Source of the DNA: CAIKLP01 sp039798705
GTDB taxonomy: Bacteria > Bacteroidota > Bacteroidia > Sphingobacteriales > Sphingobacteriaceae
DNA: 64,000 nucleotides
Reading direction: 5' to 3'
NCBI GenBank assembly: GCA_039798705.1
Contig: JBDKFN010000003.1
Coordinates: 33,264 to 97,263, forward strand
Shown: positions 56,101 through 63,895 of the stretch, piece after piece
Layout of the letters: each line of letters opens with the position of its first letter
Numbering within the stretch: the first letter of the stretch is position 1
Program-made: the position numbers and the translations under genes
The notes under the pieces: model-generated
Seen by the model: only the letters and a program-made list of their open reading frames with translations
Told to the model about the DNA's origin: nothing
Databases searched by the model: none

Positions 56101-56823
56101 GGTTTAATAGAATATTGTCAAAATGATACCGCTATGTATTCCGTAAATACGAATGCTACTTATATTTTATGGGAAGTTGATGGAGGTGAAATTATTGGTA
56201 GAGATGACAGTACAATTGTAAAAGTGGTTTGGAAGAAATATGCATTTAATAATGCAATCAAAATAAATGTAAGCAATGGAGCAGGTTGTAAAAATTTAAC
56301 GAATAGCCTAAATATAATTACCAATGTTTTGCCAAAGGCTAGCTTTAGCTCAAACATTGATACAGTGATGATTAATAAAGGCGGGGTAATTAAATTTACA
56401 AATACTTCAATGGATGCGGCTACTTTAAACTGGGATTTTGGCGACAGCACACAAAATACCGATCAAGAACACCCCATTCATCAATATACAAAGCCAGGCA
56501 CCTATGTAGTTACGCTTACGGCTTCCAATGGCAATTGTATCAGTATTTATCAAAAAACTATTGTAGTAATTATGGGTACTGCTATTTCAAATAATTTAAA
56601 TAAACAAATAATTGTAAGCCCAAATCCAACAAGCGATTTTATATTTATTAAAACAGGTAAAAACCATTTAGAAAATGTGCTCGTGTTTAATGCTGAAGGA
56701 AAAATAATAATCAACAGCAAGGAAAATAAAATTTCTTTGAAGGATTTAGCAAATGGAAATTATATTTTAAGAATTATAATGAATGAAGGAGTTGTTGATA
56801 AAAAAGTAATTAAGAAAGATTAA
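53197..56823 (+). CDS. Large T9SS-secreted protein with BNR/sortilin-like repeats and PKD domains
   Basis: A 1208-residue surface or secreted protein. It has an N-terminal signal-anchor (LLSTLFAITIIFYL), an acidic linker, and beta-propeller blades (about 105-790) in the sortilin/VPS10 style, with repeated SSNGGAGFERL- and STDGGLNFVKV-like Asp-box turns. Two PKD-type domains (about 800-880 and 1050-1125, with FEGGTPNASSLANP and WDFGDSTQNTDQEHP) follow. The last 75 residues form a type A T9SS sorting domain (VSPNPTSDFIFIKTG, then GNYILRI). It might bind or break down polymers; no catalytic residues are evident. Its 3' end overlaps the opposite GNAT gene by 14 bp. Confidence 0.9.
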   Translation: MKQKLIFGLLSTLFAITIIFYLTENKKPVQNLSAYEKYLADHFYNKEKNDTDVFEEAESEEAETDRPDLAFEQDFRITMDPVLKRPAPERLILAREMIALQQSRGQTMMSPIWEERGPKNIGGRTRTIVYDPNDVTNKKVWAGGVGGGLWYCNDITASTPSWNRVNDFWENIAISSIAFDPNNTQIMYVGTGEGWSNLDAQRGAGVWKSSNGGAGFERLSSTNNSTFYHVQKIVVNQTGVYVATKAGGVMRSTDGGLNFVKVLGSTVPIGASNQISDLEIGADGTIYAGIGIFTTGSIWKSKSGNANSWAKLNNGTNGFPTSGFERVEIAVAPNDSNVIYAITQDASTNGLYNIYYSANKGSSWTTCTKPADADSGIPADDYTRTQAWYDLSAAVDPNNSSTILIGGVDLFKSTNAGTTWSQISHWYGGFSFPDVHADQHVITFKKNSSTEVLFGNDGGIYLSANINGSAPTFSNKNNGYNVTQFYSCAMSPTAGSNIFLAGAQDNGTQRFSTSGLNTTTRAYGGDGAFCFIDQDNPTVAIASYVYNNYYRSTNSGSSFNTTLSSSSTTGSFINPADYDNRENILYSAYSTTAIQKITNVTTTAVTSQITISNLGAMASHFSVSPYSTSGTSTVFVGTEAGKVFKITNAQSATPTIVQLGTTLGGSISCIDIGANENELLVTLSNYGITSVYYTDNGGSTFTNKEGNLPDMPVRWALFNPLNRNEVMLATELGVWYTANFNLSSPNWVASNSGLATTRIDMLQYRSSDNLVIAATHGRGLYSCSNFTLNITQAPVANFSANKTFACKGDNISFTDLSSDSPNAWSWSFEGGTPNASSLANPVIKYDSVGTFAVTLTATNLIGSSNPITKTAFITVANKPALPIITGYTSTCINDTNVYMSLEKSSQYIWTVTGGNIISGQNSDSLVVVWNSLGNKNISLKLTNASGCESAIKNLPIKIFDKPSLSAINGLIEYCQNDTAMYSVNTNATYILWEVDGGEIIGRDDSTIVKVVWKKYAFNNAIKINVSNGAGCKNLTNSLNIITNVLPKASFSSNIDTVMINKGGVIKFTNTSMDAATLNWDFGDSTQNTDQEHPIHQYTKPGTYVVTLTASNGNCISIYQKTIVVIMGTAISNNLNKQIIVSPNPTSDFIFIKTGKNHLENVLVFNAEGKIIINSKENKISLKDLANGNYILRIIMNEGVVDKKVIKKD

Positions 56824-57310
56824 TACTTTTAGACATAACATAATCATTTAACCAAAACTCGGCGAATGGAATATCAACAGTTTCGATAATTTCATAGCCG
56901 AGTTTTTTGTAAAATGCCAACGCAGGATTTTTCCTATTGACATTTAAATGTAAATACTGAGCAGATAACATTGCGACTTCATGCTCAACTTTTTGAATCA
57001 ATAACCTTCCTAAGCCTTTATTTTGTTGACTTGGCAGCAAATAGAGCTTATGTAATTTGTAAGTATTTTTTGGTTCTTCTAATGCACCATAAGATGCAAA
57101 TCCAACGGGAACTTCTTCAATATATAAAATCAGGAACTCGTGCTTGTAAAAATCCATTTGCTTAAATATAGATTCGGGTGTATACATTTCACCAAACATA
57201 TATTCAATTTGTTCCTGTGTAATAACATCTCTATAAGTAACAAACCAAGTTGCATAAGCAATTTCAACAATTGCAGGTATATCCTCTATGCTTGCTTTTT
57301 TAATATTCAT
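56810..57310 (-). CDS. GNAT family N-acetyltransferase
   Basis: A 166-residue GCN5-related acetyltransferase. The acetyl-CoA-binding motif A is QQNKGLGRLLIQKVE (about 96-110) and motif B is ALAFYKKLGYEIIETVD. The start MNIKKASIEDIPAIVEIA is typical for the family. The substrate is unknown. It lies 5 bp after the small membrane protein gene on the same strand, and its 3' end overlaps the T9SS cargo gene. Confidence 0.93.
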   Translation of the reverse strand: MNIKKASIEDIPAIVEIAYATWFVTYRDVITQEQIEYMFGEMYTPESIFKQMDFYKHEFLILYIEEVPVGFASYGALEEPKNTYKLHKLYLLPSQQNKGLGRLLIQKVEHEVAMLSAQYLHLNVNRKNPALAFYKKLGYEIIETVDIPFAEFWLNDYVMSKSINLS

Positions 57311-57315
57311 TATCT

Positions 57316-57717
57316 CTATTTTATTTTGCGAATAGCTAATAATTTTATAAAATATAAAATATGTGCAGCCATAAATGATAATGTGCCGATTAGAAAAAAG
57401 AAATTAGAAATTCTATTAGCTGTAGATGGAGAAGTAATTAAACCTGTAAACAACATTAATAAACTTAAAATATATGCATTCCTCGCATTGTTATCTGTTT
57501 CGTCAACGAGCAAGTCTGCAGGTATGCTAAATGCAGCGTAAAAGATAATTGCTGCTAAAATGGCGCTGGCTGTAACGCTAGTAAATAAAGCCATTTGATA
57601 ACTTGAGAATATTGCTGTTGGAAACAGAAAGTGAATGATTATTGCAATTAAAACTAACAATAAACCTGAAAGTAATAAGCGAATACAGACCAATCGGTGG
57701 TTTTCTTGGAAATTCAT
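57316..57717 (-). CDS. Small four-helix membrane protein of unknown function
   Basis: A 133-residue protein with four hydrophobic helices (about 12-32, 42-62, 77-92 and 100-122) and no recognised domain. I start it at the ATG at 57717 (MNFQENHRLV). The frame is open a further 38 codons upstream, but that part runs into fabD and contains the -7 box at 57732, so it is probably not translated. It precedes the GNAT gene by 5 bp and probably forms a two-gene operon with it. Confidence 0.7.
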   Translation of the reverse strand: MNFQENHRLVCIRLLLSGLLLVLIAIIIHFLFPTAIFSSYQMALFTSVTASAILAAIIFYAAFSIPADLLVDETDNNARNAYILSLLMLFTGLITSPSTANRISNFFFLIGTLSFMAAHILYFIKLLAIRKIK

Positions 57718-57731
57718 ATGATTATTTTTTT

Positions 57732-57739
57732 CAAAAATA
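57732..57739 (-). promoter_or_regulatory. -7 box of the small membrane protein/GNAT operon
   Basis: TATTTTTG on the - strand, a perfect TAnnTTTG match, 14 nt before the chosen ATG. It supports that start. Confidence 0.5.
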
Positions 57740-57795
57740 CATTTCTTTATATGATATTTGAAAATATTAATCAATTTCATCATTAAATTAATTTT

Positions 57796-58686
57796 ATGAA
57801 AGCATACGTTTTTCCTGGTCAAGGAGCTCAATTTGTAGGAATGGGAAAAGAATTATACGATAATTCTGAATTAGCTAAATCTTTATTCGAAAAAGCAAAT
57901 GAAATAATTGGGTTTAGGATTACCGATCTTATGTTTAATGGTACCGATGAAGATCTTAAACAAACTAAAGTTACACAACCCGCTATATTTCTTCATTCAG
58001 TAATACTTGCAAGTGTGTTACCAAACTTTAAACCTGAAATGGTAGCAGGTCATTCATTAGGTGAGTTTTCTGCATTAGTTGCCAATCAAACATTATCTTT
58101 TGAAGATGCATTTAGGTTAGTAATTGCTAGAGCAAATGCCATGCAAAAAGCTTGTGAAATTGAATCTTCTACAATGGCTGCAATTTTAGGATTAGCAGAT
58201 GATGTTGTAGAAACTATCTGTGCAAGCATTCCAGAGGTAGTGGTTGCAGCAAATTATAATTGCCCGGGTCAGTTAGTAATTTCTGGAAGTATAGCAGGCG
58301 TACAAATTGCCTGTGAAAAATTAACTGAAGCTGGCGCAAAAAGAGCATTGGTATTAAATGTAGGTGGCGCATTTCACTCTCCATTAATGGAACCAGCAAG
58401 AGTAGAATTAGCAGCAGCAATACATGCTACAAATTTTGCAAATCCTATTTGTCCTATCTATCAAAATATAAATGCAAGAGCAACTTCTGAACCTGAAGTG
58501 ATTAAAGAAAATTTAATTTCTCAATTAACAGGTGCAGTAAGATGGACACAAACTATTCAAGCAATGATTGCTGATGGTGCTACTTCATTTACCGAGGTTG
58601 GACCAGGCACTGTATTACAGGGGTTAGTTAAAAAAGTAGATAGACAAATGCCAACTGCAAGCGCAAGCATCAACGAAGCATCCTAA
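57796..58686 (+). CDS. fabD: Malonyl-CoA:ACP transacylase
   Basis: Transfers malonyl from CoA to acyl carrier protein for fatty-acid synthesis. The 296 residues are typical: FPGQGAQFVGMG at the N-terminus, nucleophile Ser87 in AGHSLGEFSAL, and the catalytic histidine in GGAFHSPLM (about 195). The C-terminal FTEVGPGTVLQGLV is also conserved. It shares one base with the start of tsaE (TAATG), so both are translationally coupled. Confidence 0.97.
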   Translation: MKAYVFPGQGAQFVGMGKELYDNSELAKSLFEKANEIIGFRITDLMFNGTDEDLKQTKVTQPAIFLHSVILASVLPNFKPEMVAGHSLGEFSALVANQTLSFEDAFRLVIARANAMQKACEIESSTMAAILGLADDVVETICASIPEVVVAANYNCPGQLVISGSIAGVQIACEKLTEAGAKRALVLNVGGAFHSPLMEPARVELAAAIHATNFANPICPIYQNINARATSEPEVIKENLISQLTGAVRWTQTIQAMIADGATSFTEVGPGTVLQGLVKKVDRQMPTASASINEAS

Positions 58687-59099
58687 TGGAAATTAATTTA
58701 AGTAGCCTGGCTAATCTTGAAGAAGATTTACAAGCACTAATTCCAATCATTGAACAACATAAAGTAATTTGTTGGAATGGTGAAATGGGAGCTGGTAAAA
58801 CAACTGTTATTTCAAAAATTTGTCAAATGCTTGGCAGTACTGATGAAAAAAGCAGTCCAACATTTTCCATTTTAAATGAATACGAATGCAAGCAGGATAA
58901 AATTTATCATTTCGATTTATACCGCCTAAGAAATATTGCAGAAGCTTTAGACATTGGTATTGAAGAGTACTTAGATAGCGGACATTATTGTATGATTGAA
59001 TGGCCAGAATTGATCAAAGTACTATTGCCTGAAAATGCATTGTTTATAGATATTATCAAGCAAATTGACGATAGTAGAAAATTGATTATCTTTAACTAA
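58686..59099 (+). CDS. tsaE: tRNA threonylcarbamoyladenosine biosynthesis ATPase TsaE
   Basis: A small ATPase that works with TsaB, TsaC and TsaD to make t6A37 in tRNAs decoding ANN codons. The 137 residues contain Walker A GEMGAGKTT (32-40), the SSPTFSILNEYE switch region, YHFDLYRL, and the C-terminal IEWPEL motif. The start overlaps the fabD stop by one base. Confidence 0.95.
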   Translation: MEINLSSLANLEEDLQALIPIIEQHKVICWNGEMGAGKTTVISKICQMLGSTDEKSSPTFSILNEYECKQDKIYHFDLYRLRNIAEALDIGIEEYLDSGHYCMIEWPELIKVLLPENALFIDIIKQIDDSRKLIIFN

Positions 59100-59113
59100 T
59101 AAATGTAAAGAAC

Positions 59114-60334
59114 ATGTCTAGCGCTACCAAAGGAATGTCTGCAATTGCAAAGCAAGCAATGCTAATGCCAAAAGAATCATTAATGACTGCTAAAAATCGC
59201 AAACAACAACTCAATATTGGTATTCCTAAAGAAACATCTTTTCAAGAAAACAGAATTTCATTGACTCCACTTTCTGTTGGATTATTAGTGAACAATGGCC
59301 ATGAAGTACACATAGAAACAGGTGCAGGTAATGGCGCAAAATTTTCTGATAGTGCCTATTCTGAATGCGGTGGACAAATAACATATGATCCAAAAAAAAT
59401 ATGGGAATCTGATATCATCATTAAAGTAGGTCCTCCAACTTTGGAAGAAATTGGAATGATGAAAATTGGTCAAACATTAATATCTGGATTACAAGTAGCT
59501 ACGCTCAAACCTGAGTATTTAAAGGCTTTGATGGCAAAAAAAATTACTGCAATAGCATTTGAATATTTAAGAGATGAAGGAAATATTTTAACAGTAGTTC
59601 GTTCCATGTCTGAAATCGTTGGATCTACTTCTATACATATTGCTTCAGAATTATTAAGCACACATAATGGAAAAGGATTATTACTAGGAGGAGTCGTTGG
59701 AATTCCGCCAACTGAAATTGTGATTATTGGTGCGGGTACAGTTGGAGAATGTGCTGCTAGAACAGCCATCGCACTTGGAGCAGACGTTAAAGTTTTTGAT
59801 AATTCTGTTTACCATTTAAGAAGACTACAAGAGAACATTGGTACTAGAATTTTTACTTCCGTTATTCAACCCGTTATTTTAGAAAAAGCTTTAGCTAAAT
59901 GCGATGTTGCAATTGGTGCCATGCGAGCAAAAGAAGGCAGAAGCCCATGTATTGTTTCAAATGAAATGGTATCTCAAATGAAAGCAGACTCTGTAATTAT
60001 TGATGTTAGCATAGATCAAGGGGGCTGTTTTGAAACCTCTAAAGTTACCAATCATACTAATCCTGTTTTTAGACACAATGATGTAATTCATTATTGCGTT
60101 CCAAATATTGCATCTAGAGTTGCAAGAACTGCTTCATACGCTTTAACAAATATTTTCAGTCCAATATTATTAGAACTTGCAAATGCTGGTGGAATAAAAA
60201 GTTACCTCTGGGAAAATGCAGGCATACGCAGTGGCGTATATATTTATAATGGACAAATCACAAATAAATATTTAGCCAACCAATTTAAATTAACCTTTAA
60301 GGATTTAGATTTACTGGTAGCTGCGCAAAATTAA
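59114..60334 (+). CDS. ald: Alanine dehydrogenase
   Basis: Interconverts L-alanine with pyruvate and ammonia using NAD. A 406-residue AlaDH/PNT-family enzyme: the N-terminal IGIPKETSFQENRISLTP domain and the Rossmann GAGTVGECAARTAIALGADV. It has about 32 residues before the usual first strand, with further ATGs at codons 8, 16 and 24; such extensions occur in Bacteroidota homologues as I recall them. The lysine of the active site lies in IIKVGPP. The stop abuts the stop of kynA on the opposite strand. Confidence 0.9.
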   Translation: MSSATKGMSAIAKQAMLMPKESLMTAKNRKQQLNIGIPKETSFQENRISLTPLSVGLLVNNGHEVHIETGAGNGAKFSDSAYSECGGQITYDPKKIWESDIIIKVGPPTLEEIGMMKIGQTLISGLQVATLKPEYLKALMAKKITAIAFEYLRDEGNILTVVRSMSEIVGSTSIHIASELLSTHNGKGLLLGGVVGIPPTEIVIIGAGTVGECAARTAIALGADVKVFDNSVYHLRRLQENIGTRIFTSVIQPVILEKALAKCDVAIGAMRAKEGRSPCIVSNEMVSQMKADSVIIDVSIDQGGCFETSKVTNHTNPVFRHNDVIHYCVPNIASRVARTASYALTNIFSPILLELANAGGIKSYLWENAGIRSGVYIYNGQITNKYLANQFKLTFKDLDLLVAAQN

Positions 60335-61285
60335 TTACAAACTTTTTAACGTATTCTCTACCCAAGCTTTTCCCCAATTTGCTACTTCTTCTTCCGACCA
60401 TAAAGTTGGATAAAAAATTCTTTTTTGGAAACGAGGAGGCAAATACTTTTGCCAATTGGTTCCGCCAGTTGCTTTGATATCTTCTGGTTCTAATTGTAAA
60501 TAACGCACAGCAGATTTATAGTGTGCTAAAGGCCAATTAACATTTACATTTGTATCAAACCTTCGCATAGCTTCGGTTACAGCCGGATTAGTACTTTTAA
60601 GTTCTTGGAATTTTGTTAGGATGGTATTATCGTGACGCTCATTGGCAAGCTGTATGAATGAGGTCATGTATTTTTCTTCAAACTGAATAAGTGTTAATGT
60701 TTTCTTTCCAGTTTTTGATTCAGTTGCTCCGTGTTTCCAATAAATAAATTCTAAATATTTTGTAGCATCAAATGACTGACTTGCAAAATCTTCTCTTTTA
60801 TCTTTGTCGACTAAATTAATTAAGTCGGTTGCAAATATTTCTATTTTACGGTATTGCGCAGATTGAAATCCACTAGCTGGTAATAATGACATTCTGTATT
60901 GTAGAAATTGTTCTTTCTCCATTCCATCAACCATGATGTCAAATGAATTTGTCAAGTGCTCGAAATACCTATTGATACGTGTCAATCTTGCTAAAAAGAA
61001 TTTTTCTGTGATTTCTTTTTGATCGCAAATTTGTTGGCATTCGCTCAATATCATTTTAAAGTACAACTCTGTTGCCTGATGGTACATGATAAATATGTTT
61101 TCATCTGGGAACTTAGTTTTAGGGTTTTGTAAGCTGAGTAAGGTATCCAGGTGAATGTAATCCCAATACGTTAAGTAATCAGCGTGCAACAATCCATCGA
61201 GGTATGCTGTTAAGTCTTGTCCAGATGCGTCAAATTTTTCTTGAAGCTTCTGAATGCGATCTGTAATTTCTTTAGAGAATTCCAT
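60335..61285 (-). CDS. kynA: Tryptophan 2,3-dioxygenase family protein
   Basis: A heme dioxygenase opening the indole ring of tryptophan to N-formylkynurenine. The 316 residues contain the family segments TYWDYIHLDTLLSLQNP, the substrate helix MYHQATELYFKMIL, LLPASGFQSAQYR, and near the C-terminus AHYKSAVRYL (the likely heme-ligand His) with ATGGTNWQKYLPPRF. Further kynurenine-pathway genes are not in the window. It starts within the 3' end of crcB (14-bp overlap) on the same strand. Confidence 0.88.
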   Translation of the reverse strand: MEFSKEITDRIQKLQEKFDASGQDLTAYLDGLLHADYLTYWDYIHLDTLLSLQNPKTKFPDENIFIMYHQATELYFKMILSECQQICDQKEITEKFFLARLTRINRYFEHLTNSFDIMVDGMEKEQFLQYRMSLLPASGFQSAQYRKIEIFATDLINLVDKDKREDFASQSFDATKYLEFIYWKHGATESKTGKKTLTLIQFEEKYMTSFIQLANERHDNTILTKFQELKSTNPAVTEAMRRFDTNVNVNWPLAHYKSAVRYLQLEPEDIKATGGTNWQKYLPPRFQKRIFYPTLWSEEEVANWGKAWVENTLKSL

Positions 61286-61655
61286 AATTAATAAAAAGTT
61301 TTGAAAACCACATACCTACATATAATGCAAGCATGCAAAAAATAATATTTAAAATAATGTTACCAAATGCAAGCCATAAATTACCGGTTTGCATTATGTT
61401 TTCTGTTTCAAAAATAAAGGTAGAAAAAGTACTGAACCCTCCACAAAAACCTGTAATTAAAATTAATTTTAATTCATCATTCCAATCAGATTTAATTAGT
61501 AAAAAACCAGATAGCAAACCAATCAATAAACAACTAATAACATTGGCAGCAAAAGTAGCCATTGGAAAGTTAAAACTAAAACCAACTTTGGTTAAAGCCC
61601 ATCTAGCAATGCTTCCTGCACCTCCACCAATAAAAACAAAGATTGCGTTTTTCAT
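61272..61655 (-). CDS. crcB: Fluoride ion transporter CrcB
   Basis: A 127-residue dual-topology membrane protein of the Fluc family that exports fluoride. Markers are GGGAGSIARWAL near the N-terminus and the pore motif GFCGGFSTFSTF, with four hydrophobic helices. It overlaps kynA by 14 bp and is 6 bp after an SDR gene. No crcB-type fluoride riboswitch was recognised; the operon leader upstream of the SDR gene is very short. Confidence 0.95.
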   Translation of the reverse strand: MKNAIFVFIGGGAGSIARWALTKVGFSFNFPMATFAANVISCLLIGLLSGFLLIKSDWNDELKLILITGFCGGFSTFSTFIFETENIMQTGNLWLAFGNIILNIIFCMLALYVGMWFSKLFINYGIL

Positions 61656-61661
61656 GTGTTT

Positions 61662-62630
61662 TTAGCGTTTCTTTTCTTTAATTAATTCGAGCGTGTCTTT
61701 AATAGAAGTATACTTAAATGCAATTGCTTGAATTAACTTTTGATTATTAAAGATATGATTTTTTTGACTCGCTCTTAAACTAAACTTAGACAAAAGTGGC
61801 CTTTTAATTGCAAATAAGCTGTAAAGCTGTATAAAAATAATAAGCAAATTGCTCATGCCATTGCTTATTTTAATTGCAATTGGATTATATTGATATACCG
61901 AAGCAATTAAAGCAAAAAAATCTTTGTAGGTCAAGTTTTCTGAAGACACAATATACCTTTCACCGGAAATATCAGATTTCATCAATGCAATCATTGCATC
62001 ACAAAGATCAACTACAAATACCAAAGCTATTTTGCCTGTTGGGTAAAAATAAAACTTTGAATTAACCATATGAATTAATGACATGGCGCCTCCTGGCTTT
62101 TCATCAAAACCTAAAATGACAGATGGATTTACAATAACTGCATTTAACCCCTCCGTAATTCCTCTCCAAACTTCTCTTTCCGATTCAAATTTACTAATCG
62201 AATAATCAGATGCTTGACTGTCATAAGTCCATTGACAATTTTCGTCAATTAACATCCCTGGCTTTGCTTCGCCTAAAGCTGCAATAGAACTTACGAAAAT
62301 CATTTTGGTGATGCCTAAGAAAAGTGCAGCGTTGATAATGTTTGCAGTGCCTTGAACATTAATTTGATCTATTGTTTTTTTGTCTTTAGGATCAAATGAA
62401 ACCATTGCAGCACAATGGTATATATGAGAGCAGCCTTGCATGGCTTTTTCAATTGCAAAATAATCTGTTAAATCCGCTTCAACCCATTCTATTTGATTGG
62501 CGTAAATTAACAAGGAATTTGGCAAAGTGGAATTTGGTCTTTTAATTGCACGAATGGGCATTTGCTGCTGAGCCAAGGCCTGCAATAAATGCGATCCAAC
62601 TAAGCCGGTTCCTCCTGTAACTAGTATCAT
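61662..62630 (-). CDS. Extended SDR / NAD-dependent epimerase-like protein
   Basis: A 322-residue extended short-chain dehydrogenase. The Rossmann motif TGGTGLVGSHL is at 5-15, the catalytic YxxxK in SDYSISKFESER (Tyr about 146, Lys about 150), and IFVSSIAALGEA carries the serine. The pattern resembles dihydroflavonol-4-reductase or 3-beta-hydroxysteroid-dehydrogenase-like enzymes rather than sugar epimerases; the substrate is unknown. First gene of SDR-crcB-kynA. A CATATTTG box (one mismatch) lies just upstream. Confidence 0.88.
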   Translation of the reverse strand: MILVTGGTGLVGSHLLQALAQQQMPIRAIKRPNSTLPNSLLIYANQIEWVEADLTDYFAIEKAMQGCSHIYHCAAMVSFDPKDKKTIDQINVQGTANIINAALFLGITKMIFVSSIAALGEAKPGMLIDENCQWTYDSQASDYSISKFESEREVWRGITEGLNAVIVNPSVILGFDEKPGGAMSLIHMVNSKFYFYPTGKIALVFVVDLCDAMIALMKSDISGERYIVSSENLTYKDFFALIASVYQYNPIAIKISNGMSNLLIIFIQLYSLFAIKRPLLSKFSLRASQKNHIFNNQKLIQAIAFKYTSIKDTLELIKEKKR

Positions 62631-62717
62631 ATTTTGTTTTACAAATATGTGTAAAATAAGGGATATAATTTATGTTATATGCTTAGGAATGTGCAAAACA
62701 TTTCATTATTTTCGCTT

Positions 62718-63893
62718 ATGCTACAAGATTTCTTAAGTCCAATAAACATACATAAGTTTAAACCAGAATCGGGTTACTTTAATACGCAACTTGGCTCAAA
62801 AATTAATTTCTATGATGGTAATTTTCCAGATTTGGAAAATGCACAATTGGCTATTATAGGTGTTATAGAAGATAGAAAAGCAATCAATAATGAAGGTTGC
62901 GCAAATGGTGTTGATAAAATTCGCGAGTTTTTATATCAATTAAGCGAAGGTGCATTTAACAGCAACATTGTTGATTTAGGAAATATTTTACCAGGTGAAA
63001 CTTTACGTGATACACACTATGCATTAAAAGCAGTAACTGAAGAACTGCTAAGAAAGTCTATCATCCCTTTAATTATTGGTGGTGGCCACGATTTATGTTA
63101 CGCACAATATTGGGCCTATGAAAATTTAGACAAGAAAGTAGATTTGCTTTCTTTTGATTCTCATTTTGATTTGGATGCAAATGTAGATGAACATCAAATT
63201 CCAAATTCACAATCTTATTTGAATAGTATTATTTTACATGAACCAAATTTCTTGTTTAATTTCAGTAACATCGGATATCAAACATATTATGTAAATCAAG
63301 AGAGTATTGATTTGATGGAGAAAATGTATTTCGATATTCATCGTTTAGGAGAATTTAGAAATAAAATTCATGAATCTGAACCAATCATTAGAAATGCAGA
63401 TTTGATTAGTGTAGACATTTCATCTATTAAAATGGCTGATGCTCCGGGCAATGCAAATGCCCATCCTAATGGGTTTTACGGCGAAGAGATGTGTCAGATG
63501 ATGCGTTATGCAGGCATGAGCGATAAATGTTCATCCATAGGATTTTACGAATACAATCCGAAATATGATCACAGAAACCAAACCGCAGAATTAATTGCAC
63601 AAATGATTTGGTGTTTCGTTGAAGGTTACTACGCTAGAAAAGATGATTTCCCAAGTAGCAACAAAAGTGATTACATTAAATACCGTGCAACTTTTCAAGA
63701 TGTACAACATGAAGTAATATTTTTAAAAAGTAAAAAAACAGATCGTTGGTGGATGCAAATTCCTTATCCAAATATGATTTCAAAAAACGAGCGCTTTCTA
63801 CTTGTTCCTTGTTCATATGAAGACTACGTTCAGGCTAGTAATGGAGAAGTGCCTAATAGGTGGTGGAAAAATTATCAAAAACTAATTCTATAA
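62718..63893 (+). CDS. Arginase/formimidoylglutamase family protein with altered metal site
   Basis: A 391-residue ureohydrolase-fold protein. Ligand-type residues are His124 in GGGHDL, and Asp147, His149 and Asp151 in SFDSHFDLD. In the last motif (SVDISSIKMADAPG) Asp233 is kept but the second aspartate is Ser235, so one of the six usual metal ligands is missing. Bacteroidota homologues are often called formimidoylglutamase (HutG), which would fit hutH and hutU 45 kb away, but activity is uncertain. I start at the ATG at 62718; an ATG 13 codons upstream is the alternative. A lipoprotein gene follows 2 bp later. Confidence 0.85.
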   Translation: MLQDFLSPINIHKFKPESGYFNTQLGSKINFYDGNFPDLENAQLAIIGVIEDRKAINNEGCANGVDKIREFLYQLSEGAFNSNIVDLGNILPGETLRDTHYALKAVTEELLRKSIIPLIIGGGHDLCYAQYWAYENLDKKVDLLSFDSHFDLDANVDEHQIPNSQSYLNSIILHEPNFLFNFSNIGYQTYYVNQESIDLMEKMYFDIHRLGEFRNKIHESEPIIRNADLISVDISSIKMADAPGNANAHPNGFYGEEMCQMMRYAGMSDKCSSIGFYEYNPKYDHRNQTAELIAQMIWCFVEGYYARKDDFPSSNKSDYIKYRATFQDVQHEVIFLKSKKTDRWWMQIPYPNMISKNERFLLVPCSYEDYVQASNGEVPNRWWKNYQKLIL

Positions 63894-63895
63894 AA

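Noticed and set aside
57718..57831. 38-codon upstream extension of the small membrane protein gene
   Set aside because: It runs into fabD on the other strand and over a perfect -7 box; the ATG at 57717 fits better.
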